Source: Kineosporia mesophila
Lineage (GTDB): Bacteria; Actinomycetota; Actinomycetes; Actinomycetales; Kineosporiaceae
NCBI RefSeq assembly: GCF_021129235.1
Contig: NZ_JAJOMA010000002.1
Coordinates: 62,001 to 126,000 of the forward strand
DNA length: 64,000 nucleotides
Direction of reading: 5' to 3'
Shown here one piece after another: positions 17,453 to 24,542 of the stretch. The first letter of the stretch is position 1. Each line of letters starts with the position of its first letter. The position numbers and the translations under genes are program-made. Under the pieces are notes generated by a model that did no database searches, was not told the DNA's origin, and was given only the letters and a program-made list of their open reading frames with translations.

Positions 17453-17467
17453 AGCAAGGTACTTGCT
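17453..17467. other. Perfect palindrome at the island's right boundary
   Basis: AGCAAG-GTA-CTTGCT is a 15-bp perfect dyad whose last base is the first base of the boundary TTAC. Dyads at crossovers are typical of recombinase binding sites. No equivalent dyad was seen at the left boundary. Confidence 0.5.
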
Positions 17468-19349
17468 TACAAGGACAGGTGGTGCCGCCTTCGTCGAACG
17501 GGACGAGATGGTCCAGGTCGCAACGATTTGAGGGCACACCGCAGCCCGGGAACGTGCAGGTTTGATAGCGGGCGTTGACCTGATCGGTGAGGACCCGTCC
17601 CGGATGGTAGCGATGGGCCTGCGGCGTTGAATGGTCCCGGCCGTAACTGCACCCGGGCGCGGGGCCTGCTGATGAATCAGGCTGCCCATTGCTTCCTGCC
17701 GCCGCCCCTGGAACCGGCAGCAGGGTGATGTCTCGCGCGGAGACTGCGATGCGGCGGGCCAGGTCGGCGGGGACGGCTCCGTACCCCTGCAACAGGCCGG
17801 GGACGTTGTCGAGACCGAGAAGTGTGGCGTCTGTGATCGTGATGACCAGGTGCGGGCCGTGGCCCTTCTTCCTCGGAAGGCTGGGCAACTCCCACCAGGC
17901 CGGTATCCGGCCCAGCGGAAGAGCGGAGAATCCGAACCCGCCGAAAGAATCGGAGCGCGCCTGGTCAGCGGCTTCGTCGAGGTTCTCATGGGCTCGATGA
18001 CGGCAGGTGGGACAGGCCGCCGGTTCTACGCGCTCATCGGAAGGTCTCGCCGGCCTGGTGACTGCGGCGGCAGTACGGCCGGCATCCCTAGCGTGAGTGT
18101 TCCGGGCGGCATCACCGGACGGCTCGGATGTCCCTGAAGAATCGGGCAGCTCGGACGTCCTGCGCGGCTCGGGCGCCCCGGAAGACTCGGACGTCTTGGA
18201 CGCCCCGGAAGACTCAGGCGTCTTGGGTGCCCCGGAAGACTCGGTTGGTCTGGGCGCCCTAAACGGTTCGGACGGTTCGGACGCCTTGGGTGGCCTGGAC
18301 GGTTCGGCCGCCCTGGACGGCCCGGGTGCACCAGTCATGTCATGTGCGTCGGGCCCGGTGGAAGAGCCGTTCCCCTTCTCGTCCGTCGGTTCTGGTTCTG
18401 GTTCGCCGTCGTCCGCCCGCCGGTCCGTCTCATCGTCTGCCTGCTCGCGGCGGGTGTCATGGGCGAGAGGAATGTCGAGACCTTCAGCCAGAGCCTGGAC
18501 GATGGCGGTCAGGGCGTCGGCCCGGCGCTGTTCGTGTGTGCGCGGATCGGTTCGCCCCTCGGCCAGGAGCCGGTCGCGGCAGGCATCGGCCATGGCGTCG
18601 AGCACGCCGTCGAGGAGCTGACCGTCGTCGGCGGCCAGAATGGCGTGCACAGCGGTCATTCCGTCGGGCAGTAGCTCCGTCCAGACGCTTCGTGCCCGGC
18701 GGGCCTGGGCATGTCGTTCGTTGGCGCCGTCAGGAGCCAGGCCGAGCAGGAGCTGGTCGATGAGAACCTGGAGCGCGTGGTACGGGAGGGAAGGCGCCTG
18801 CTCGGCCAGCGCCACCTGGAACAGGAGCCACTGCGGGCAAACGGGCCCGAACCATTCGGGCTTGTGCGGTGGCCGGTGCAGACGGTCGTTGATCAGCCTG
18901 GCCCTGTCCCAGTCCAGGCGACCGGTCTCGAACAGGGCAGCGATCATGGGAAGGTCGCGGGGTAGTTCGACCGAAGTACGGGCCAGGCTCCAGGCACTGT
19001 TGCGCGAAAGCGTCAGCTCGGGAGCGAGCTGCGCCGAGACGAGTGAACCGGACCGGATCTGCGAAGCGGTGTTGGGACCGAACGCATCGGTGAGTGTTTC
19101 GTCTTCTGGTGTGGGCCTTTTGCTGTTCCGGGTGGATCGCGGACTGCGCTGCACCGGCTGGGTGTGCTCGACCAGTTCTCTCACGCAGCCGAGCTGCCAG
19201 GCCCTCAGTTGCCGCAGCATGAGTTCGCTGTCGACGATGCTCTGCAGAAGAGCGCCGTTCGAGGATCTGTCGGCATCCAGGACCCGGGCCAGGGCGTCGG
19301 GCGAGACGAAAGCCTCTGTGGACATGAGTCCTTCGCTGAGCATGCTCAT
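17467..19349 (-). pseudogene. DUF222/HNH endonuclease, N-terminal part (interrupted)
   Basis: Encodes the DUF222 (13E12-like) helical domain (residues about 20-260), a variable Pro/Ser/Glu-rich repeat linker (about 325-400), and the start of the HNH nuclease motif (YQTCTFPGCGVPSNRCDLDH, then FDEGGTTCPC). Translation runs into the inserted element and stops at 17451 after K-Q-V-P-C. The second half of the nuclease lies at 7923-8386. The catalytic HNH pair is thus broken and the product is probably inactive. Starts at ATG 19349 or one of two nearby in-frame ATGs. Confidence 0.9.
18123..18330 (-). repeat. In-frame repeats in the DUF222 linker
   Basis: Degenerate units of about 24-30 bp containing CCCGGAAGACTC and similar. 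They translate to repeated ESSGAPKT-like segments rich in Pro, Glu and Ser. Confidence 0.75.
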
Positions 19350-19475
19350 GAGTGAAACCCCCGTCTCGCCCGGATCGTCGCGGTCCCCACCGCCCAGAAC
19401 CGATACTAGACGCCCCCACCGACAATCTTCCCCGGATCCGGCGTCCTCTGCCGAAAGCCCCAGATCAGTGACACA

Positions 19476-19721
19476 TCACTGCTTTTTGTAGCGCCTTTCG
19501 AAGCGGGCGATGCGGCCCTCGGTGTCGGCGGTGCGGGCGCGTCCGGTCCAGAACGGATGGCTGGCGCTGGAGATCTCCACGTCGACGACCGGGTAATCGT
19601 GGCCGTCCTCCCACCGGATCGTGCCTCGGGAGGCAATGGTCGAGCGGGTGAGGAAGGCGGTGCCGGAACTACGGTCGCGGAACACGACCGGGCGATATTC
19701 AGGGTGGATGCCAGGTTTCAC
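19476..19721 (-). CDS. rpmE2: 50S ribosomal protein L31 type B, zinc-independent
   Basis: L31 paralogue of 81 residues ([37 protein letters not shown]). It lacks the CxxC zinc ligands of the primary L31, so it can replace the zinc-containing protein when zinc is scarce. It starts at GTG 19721, one base after the stop of rpmJ2, with AGGAAGG upstream. It forms a small zinc-responsive operon with the CobW-like gene and rpmJ2. Confidence 0.93.
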   Translation of the reverse strand: MKPGIHPEYRPVVFRDRSSGTAFLTRSTIASRGTIRWEDGHDYPVVDVEISSASHPFWTGRARTADTEGRIARFERRYKKQ

Positions 19722-19722
19722 G

Positions 19723-19845
19723 TCAGCCCTGCCTTCCTTTCCATCGTGGGTTCTTCTTGTTGATGACGAAGACCTTGCCGCGTCGGCGTACGACGATCGA
19801 CCCCGGCTTCTCCTTGAGCGACTTCAGTGAGGCGCGTACCTTCAT
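19723..19845 (-). CDS. rpmJ2: 50S ribosomal protein L36, zinc-independent paralogue
   Basis: Forty residues ([16 protein letters not shown]... to NPRWKGRQG). The usual three Cys and one His of zinc-binding L36 are absent ([19 protein letters not shown]), so this is the C-minus form. ATG 19845 is preceded by AAGGAG. The stop is separated from the rpmE2 start by a single base. Confidence 0.93.
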   Translation of the reverse strand: MKVRASLKSLKEKPGSIVVRRRGKVFVINKKNPRWKGRQG

Positions 19846-19865
19846 GAACTCTCCTTAACGGTATT

Positions 19866-20960
19866 TCAGGCGCTGAGGTCGTCGATGTCCATCTCGTCGT
19901 GATCCCCGAGCCAAGGTCCGAAACCGTCGTCCGTCCCGTTCCAGCGACCGAGTCCACGCTCCATCTCCTGGTCGGTCAGGAGAGCCCGGTGGAAGGCTCT
20001 GCGTACCGAATCCCGTTGTGGACCGGTTCCGGTGACGCGCAACCGGGTGGTCCGCACCTCTCCCGACCAGGTGCCGGCCGTACCGATGCTGAGCTGGCCG
20101 CCGGCACCGTCCCAGATCCCGACGACCGAGGGTCGCCCCGGCAGCCAGAAGGTTCCCCGCGCTCTCATCGGCCCGTCGCCGAGACCTTGTAGTTCGGCGT
20201 GCAGACGGTCCGGGTGGAAAGGTTTATGAGAGTGCAGGTCCAGCGACCAGATCTCCTGGGTGTCGGTGGAGCGAATGGCGGGAAGGCGGGTCAGGTCTCC
20301 CCGGGAATCGTCCGGAGAGCGGTGGACTCCGACCAGCGACGGTGTATCAACCTCATTGATAACGCTTCTCGGTAGATCGGGACTGGTCAGATGGTTGATC
20401 AGATTGTGTTCGCGACGTCCTGCTGGGGTGTCGAACAGGATGATGTCCGCGTATTCCAGTTGGGTGGCGAGCGCCTCACCCACCGATCTGCGATCGTCCG
20501 GGTGGAGTTCGAGACCACGTTCGGCGAGCAGGTCGTCACCGAAGAGGTCGTCGAAAAGGCTTGCCGGGGAAACGGCAGCGATCACTGCCGCAGCCCTCGC
20601 TCCAGGTAGCAGGCCTGCTCCCGGCCAGGGCTGGACGGCGTGGATCAGGGGATGGGGCTCGGTGCTGACCGGTAGGCCGACGATGATCTGCGTGGGCCGC
20701 TGCGGAGAACCGAGCAGCCCACGGAGCACCGGCAGCAGATCCTCGCGTAGCGCGCACGACAGGCAGCCGTGGTCCAGTGGTTGTGTGTGCTTGTCCCGGA
20801 TGCCGGACCAGTCGTGCACCACCCGGTGCAGATGGCCGTCCGGGGTGATGTCGTGGCGCACGGCCACGGCTTCCGGAAGGTCGAGAAGCATGGCTGCGAT
20901 GGCGCTGTCGCGCAGGACCGGGTCGATCGAGGCGACGGTCAGGACGGGGACGTCGGGCAT
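19866..20960 (-). CDS. CobW/P47K-like protein without Walker A motif
   Basis: Protein of 364 residues with the CobW-family cysteine motif (LDHGCLSCALREDLLPVL, near residues 64-80) and the C-terminal CobW domain (GTFWLPGRPSVVGIWDGAGG). At the N-terminus, where the GxxGxGKT nucleotide loop should lie, the sequence is VASIDPVLRDSAIAAML, so GTP binding is doubtful. This form is typical of the variant found beside zinc-free ribosomal protein genes in actinobacteria. Members of the wider family are metal chaperones. The start is 18 bp from the Zur-type palindrome. Confidence 0.85.
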   Translation of the reverse strand: MPDVPVLTVASIDPVLRDSAIAAMLLDLPEAVAVRHDITPDGHLHRVVHDWSGIRDKHTQPLDHGCLSCALREDLLPVLRGLLGSPQRPTQIIVGLPVSTEPHPLIHAVQPWPGAGLLPGARAAAVIAAVSPASLFDDLFGDDLLAERGLELHPDDRRSVGEALATQLEYADIILFDTPAGRREHNLINHLTSPDLPRSVINEVDTPSLVGVHRSPDDSRGDLTRLPAIRSTDTQEIWSLDLHSHKPFHPDRLHAELQGLGDGPMRARGTFWLPGRPSVVGIWDGAGGQLSIGTAGTWSGEVRTTRLRVTGTGPQRDSVRRAFHRALLTDQEMERGLGRWNGTDDGFGPWLGDHDEMDIDDLSA

Positions 20961-20977
20961 GCGGCCAGCTTAGATGG

Positions 20978-20996
20978 ATTGAGAATCATTTTCAAT
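20978..20996. promoter_or_regulatory. Zur box between divergent zinc-response operons
   Basis: A 19-bp near-perfect palindrome, ATTGAGAATCATTTTCAAT (two mismatching positions), of the Zur type. It lies between the CobW-like/rpmJ2/rpmE2 operon (minus) and rpmB2/rpsN2 (plus), so one bound repressor could silence both under zinc sufficiency. Confidence 0.8.
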
Positions 20997-21042
20997 AAGA
21001 TAATCTGGTGCCGTTTCATTCCCGGCTCTCCTGGAGGCAGGC

Positions 21043-21279
21043 TTGTCCCGCGTTTGCATGGTCACCGGTGCCGTTCCCGGCTTCGGTCACTCCATCTCCC
21101 ACTCCCACCGGCGTAACAAGCGGCGGTTCGACCTCAACATCCAGTCCAAGCGGTACTGGGTGCCGTCCCTGGGCCGGAGCGTGACGCTGACCGTCAGCGC
21201 ACGGGGCATCAAGACCATCGACCAGCGCGGCATCGATGCCGTGGTGCGGGCGATCCGGGCGCGCGGGGTGAGGCTCTGA
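21043..21279 (+). CDS. rpmB2: 50S ribosomal protein L28, zinc-independent paralogue
   Basis: Seventy-eight residues (MSRVCMVTG, then [20 protein letters not shown]). Only one of the four zinc-binding cysteines remains, so it is the C-minus form. It starts at TTG 21043 with GGAGG six bases upstream. The stop overlaps the ATG of rpsN2. It lies directly behind the Zur box. Confidence 0.92.
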   Translation: MSRVCMVTGAVPGFGHSISHSHRRNKRRFDLNIQSKRYWVPSLGRSVTLTVSARGIKTIDQRGIDAVVRAIRARGVRL

Positions 21280-21584
21280 TGGCGAAGAAGAGCAAGATCG
21301 CCCGTGATGAGCAGCGTCGTGAGATCGTCGCCCGGTATGCCGAACGTCGTCTCGAGCTCAAGCGGCTGAGCGTGAATCCGCAGGTGTCCGAGGCCGAGCG
21401 GGCTGGGGCGATGGCGGCCCTGCACCGGCTGCCCCGAAATGCGTCCCCGACCCGGCTGCGCAACCGCGACCTGGTGGACGGGCGTCCGCGGGGGTACCTG
21501 GGGCGGTTCGGGCTCTCCCGGGTGCGTTTCCGGGAGATGGCCCACCGTGGCGAACTGCCGGGAGTGACCAAGTCGAGCTGGTGA
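21279..21584 (+). CDS. rpsN2: 30S ribosomal protein S14, zinc-independent paralogue
   Basis: S14 of 101 residues, the long form without CxxC pairs ([58 protein letters not shown]). It is translationally coupled to rpmB2. L33 and S18 paralogues that often accompany this pair elsewhere are missing here. Confidence 0.93.
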   Translation: MAKKSKIARDEQRREIVARYAERRLELKRLSVNPQVSEAERAGAMAALHRLPRNASPTRLRNRDLVDGRPRGYLGRFGLSRVRFREMAHRGELPGVTKSSW

Positions 21585-21733
21585 ACAGGGGAGGGCGGGC
21601 CGTGCCGTCATTCGGCACGGTGCTGCCCTCCTGGTGCGGTCGGCGGAAATGGGTGGGGGGACGACCTCACAATCGGGGGGTGCCGGAGCGTTTACCTGGT
21701 GACGGGGCAGGTGGTCGGCAGGGGAGGGGAACC

Positions 21734-22156
21734 GTGGGCGGGTACAGGCGGGTCTATACGCTGCTCAGTGCCGATGGTCGGCTCTACTCTTCGGATGTTC
21801 CGGGGCTGCTCGGTGGCCATCGGCGTTTGAAGGTCTACGGCCGTCTGGACTGTCCGTCGGCATTGAGGGCGATCGGTCAGTGTCGGGTGGGGCAGACGGG
21901 TGGCTACCTGAAGTACCGGGTGTTCTTCGCGTCCGAGGCCGTCGCTATCGCTGCTGGGTACCGGCCCTGTGGCGCTTGTCTGCCCGTGAAGTACCAGGCC
22001 TGGCGTGAGGCGCAGTCGGCGGGAGATCGAGTGCAAGAGGGACGCGCGCGGGAAGGGCGGTCGAGGGAGCCGGTCGTGGAGGGGCGGCCGGTTGGGAAGC
22101 TGCCGGACGAGAAGCTGTCGGCCGAGAAGCCGTCGGACAGGAAGCAATCGGACTAG
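21734..22156 (+). CDS. Ada-type metal-binding domain protein
   Basis: 140 residues from GTG 21734, chosen for the GGGAGGGGA just upstream. The core (YTLLSADGRLYSS, GRLDCPSALRAIG, YRVFFASEAVAIAAGYRPCGACLPVKY) matches the N-terminal zinc-binding domain of the alkylation-response protein Ada, with the downstream Cys pair (RPCGAC) and CPS kept but one usual Cys missing. The tail has repeated EKLS/EKPSD units. It is followed 128 bp later by alkB, pointing to DNA alkylation repair or its sensing. It has no methyltransferase or HTH domain of its own. Confidence 0.75.
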   Translation: MGGYRRVYTLLSADGRLYSSDVPGLLGGHRRLKVYGRLDCPSALRAIGQCRVGQTGGYLKYRVFFASEAVAIAAGYRPCGACLPVKYQAWREAQSAGDRVQEGRAREGRSREPVVEGRPVGKLPDEKLSAEKPSDRKQSD

Positions 22157-22284
22157 AAGCAATCGGACGAGAAGCAATCGTGGGGGAGGCGGTCGGTCGG
22201 CAAGAACTTGGTGGGGAAACGATCGGTCGAGGAAGATCCGGCCGGGAGAGACGTGGCCGGGGGAGAATGTCAGGAGGGGCCGGA

Positions 22285-22956
22285 ATGAGCATGCTGTTCG
22301 GTGACGAGTTGTTCGAGCGCCCGCGGCGCGAGCTGGCGCCCGGCGCCTACTGGGTGCCGGGGTGGCTCACGCTCGAGCAGCAGGCCTGGATCGTGGCCCG
22401 GTTCCGGGAATGGGCCGACGGGCCGGTTCCCCTTCGGGGCGCTGTCGTCAACGGGCACGAGATGAGTGTGAAAACGGTCTGCCTGGGCTGGCATTGGCGT
22501 CCGTACCAGTACACCCGGGAGGCCGTCGACGTGAACGGCAGCCGGGTGCTCGATTTTCCCGACTGGATGGTCCGTCTCGGTCGACGGGCGCTCGCCGAGG
22601 CAACGGGTGATCTGCCGGCCGGGGAGACGTACACGCCCGACACCGCGCTCGTGAACTATTACGACCAGCAGGCCCGGATGGGCATGCACCAGGACCGGGA
22701 CGAGGCGGCTCTGGACCCGGTGGTGTCCTTGTCCATCGGGGACACGTGCCGCTTCCGGTTCGGTAACACCGAGAACCGGGGGCGGCCCTACGAGGACATC
22801 GATCTGGCCTCGGGAGACCTGTTCGTGTTTGGAGGCCCCTCAAGGCTGGCCCATCACGGCATCCCGAAGGTCTATCCGGGCACGGCTCCGGACGGGTGCG
22901 GTCTTGGCCGCGGGCGTATCAACATCACCATGCGGGTCACCGGGCTGCCGGGCTGA
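22285..22956 (+). CDS. alkB: AlkB-like 2OG-Fe(II) dioxygenase (DNA repair)
   Basis: 223 residues. AlkB uses iron and 2-oxoglutarate to oxidatively remove methyl groups from N1-methyladenine and N3-methylcytosine. Iron ligands are MHQDRDE (H-x-D) and the distal His in LAHHGIPK; the 2-oxoglutarate arginine is in GRINITMR. ATG 22285 has AGGAGG upstream. The 5' leader contains degenerate 15-bp repeats (near 22090-22180). It follows the Ada-like gene on the same strand. Confidence 0.9.
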   Translation: MSMLFGDELFERPRRELAPGAYWVPGWLTLEQQAWIVARFREWADGPVPLRGAVVNGHEMSVKTVCLGWHWRPYQYTREAVDVNGSRVLDFPDWMVRLGRRALAEATGDLPAGETYTPDTALVNYYDQQARMGMHQDRDEAALDPVVSLSIGDTCRFRFGNTENRGRPYEDIDLASGDLFVFGGPSRLAHHGIPKVYPGTAPDGCGLGRGRINITMRVTGLPG

Positions 22957-23114
22957 GAGACCCGCGCGTCGGTGACGGTAGGCATGCGACCCTGCTGGCG
23001 ACCGGCCGGCGTTCATCGCCCGCAGCCCACCTGGATGGGGGCCTGGGCGAAGCTCTGGATGGGGTTTCCGAGGAGGAATCTCGAAGGGAGGAACCCTGGA
23101 CGGAGGAGCTCTGG

Positions 23115-23906
23115 ATGGAGAGGTCCTGGACGGATGAGTCCTGGATGCAAGAAGACGGTGCCCCGACGATCAAGGCAGTCCTGTTCGACCTGGACGGCAC
23201 GCTGCTCGATCATGAGAGCGCCGCAACGACGGCCCTGGCGCAGGCGTGTGGGCTGGGCCGTGACGATCCGGCACTACCGGAGTTACTGCAGGTCTGGCGT
23301 GAACTGGAGGGCTCGGTCTTCGACCGGTTCCTGGCCGGGGAGCTCACCTTCACCGAGCAGCGCCGGGTGCGGGTCGCCGCCCTGGCCCGGCACCGTGGGC
23401 TCGGAAGCTGGACGGACGAGCAGACCGATGCCTGGTTCACCGGTTACCTGCAGGACTACGAAGCAGGATGGCGTGCCTACGACGATGCCGCCGAGATCGT
23501 CGACTGGTTGGTGGCCCGGGGGCTGAAACTGGGCGTCGTCACGAACGGACAGGGTGACCAGCAACGACGCAAGCTCACGGCAATCGGCTGGGACACCCTG
23601 ACCGACGTGGTGCTGGTGTCGGGCGAGGTGGGTGTGTCCAAACCGGATCCGGCCATCTTCGTCCAGGCCTGTCAGCAACTGGATCTGCCTGCGGAACGGG
23701 TGCTCTGCGTCGGGGACCGGCTCGACCTGGACGCAACCGCCGCACGCGACGCGGGGCTGGCCGGAGTATGGCTGGACCGGGCCGGCAGGGGTGGAGGTAC
23801 TGGGTCGGGTGTGCCAGTGATCCGGGGGCTGGGCGAGCTACCGGACCTGATGCTCCTCAGACCGCCCAGCCGGTGGCCGCCGCCCATGACTCGGCCCGGT
23901 CGGTGA
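23115..23906 (+). CDS. HAD family hydrolase
   Basis: 263 residues, a haloacid-dehalogenase-like phosphatase. Motif I is FDLDGTLLD (near residue 21), motif II VVTNGQ, motif III/IV GVSKPDPAIF and VGDRLDLDATAARDAGL. A helical cap lies between motifs I and II. ATG 23115 is chosen for the GGAGGAG upstream. The first 16 residues come from a repeated GGAxxAGTCCTGG sequence (ELWMERSWTDESWMQE). It overlaps the 3' end of the convergent grpB gene by 50 bp. The substrate is not determined. Confidence 0.88.
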   Translation: MERSWTDESWMQEDGAPTIKAVLFDLDGTLLDHESAATTALAQACGLGRDDPALPELLQVWRELEGSVFDRFLAGELTFTEQRRVRVAALARHRGLGSWTDEQTDAWFTGYLQDYEAGWRAYDDAAEIVDWLVARGLKLGVVTNGQGDQQRRKLTAIGWDTLTDVVLVSGEVGVSKPDPAIFVQACQQLDLPAERVLCVGDRLDLDATAARDAGLAGVWLDRAGRGGGTGSGVPVIRGLGELPDLMLLRPPSRWPPPMTRPGR

Positions 23907-24402
23907 TGGCGGCGATCAGGGTGCCCTTGGCCTTGGCGTACGCGTTCACGTCCGGCCAGTCCCGCAGAGCCAGTTGTCGTTTGAGGTTGGCGTAGGCGTC
24001 ACGGTCGGACTGGTCCTGACGGAGCCAGTCGCGGAAGAGGAGGTGCCGGCGTTCCCACTCACTGCCGGCCGAGCAGACGTGGACGTGGACGGTGAGCTCG
24101 GGGGTGCGAACCATGCGGTGATCCGGCTCGCGTACCCGCAGCTGGTATCCGGCGGACTTGAGAGCCGGCAGGTAGTCGGTCTCGTCGTCGGCGTCGACCA
24201 CGCTCAGATCGATGTCGATGATCGGCTTGGCGGTCAGGCCGGGGATCGAGGTGGAGCCGACATGGTCGATGCGTGAGGCTTTTCCACCCAGAGCGGCCGC
24301 GATCTTGTCACGCTCGTGCTCGAACATGGAGGGCCAGGAATCGCTGTATCCGACGAGGACGATGTCGCGTTTCTCAGGGCCACCGATGAGCTCAAACGTC
24401 AC
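23857..24402 (-). CDS. GrpB family protein (nucleotidyltransferase fold)
   Basis: 181 residues. UPF0157/GrpB signature HVGSTSIPGLTAKPIIDIDLSV lies near residues 45-66, with the C-terminal LFRDWLRQDQSDRDAYANLKRQLA. The fold is a minimal nucleotidyltransferase; its reaction is unknown. Starts at GTG 24402 and converges on the HAD gene. Confidence 0.9.
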   Translation of the reverse strand: MTFELIGGPEKRDIVLVGYSDSWPSMFEHERDKIAAALGGKASRIDHVGSTSIPGLTAKPIIDIDLSVVDADDETDYLPALKSAGYQLRVREPDHRMVRTPELTVHVHVCSAGSEWERRHLLFRDWLRQDQSDRDAYANLKRQLALRDWPDVNAYAKAKGTLIAAITDRAESWAAATGWAV

Positions 24403-24542
24403 ATGAACAGTATGCCGCGAAGACTTTCCCGGTGGATGGCCAGGGTGCGAATCGCGGCGCCGAATTGCGAATTATGGGGTGGTTTGCGATGAGAGGATTG
24501 TTGTGCCTCGTACTGATTAGCCCTGACGGGGACCCCGCAGCT

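Larger units (their letters stand above)
8383..17470. mobile_element. 9.1-kb genomic island inserted in a DUF222/HNH gene
   Basis: The inserted segment (8387-17466) is bounded by TTAC at 8383-8386 and 17467-17470. Excision leaving one TTAC restores an uninterrupted DUF222/HNH frame of 780 codons. Cargo is an IS1380-like transposase, a DNase/inhibitor-like pair, an IS5 element, a lipoprotein, a probable nuclease and a HTH protein; base composition is uneven and often poorer in GC than the flanks. No complete integrase is visible. The HTH protein near the right end may be a recombinase remnant. DUF222 (13E12-type) repeats are known integration targets, e.g. for the mycobacterial prophage phiRv1. 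Confidence 0.85.
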
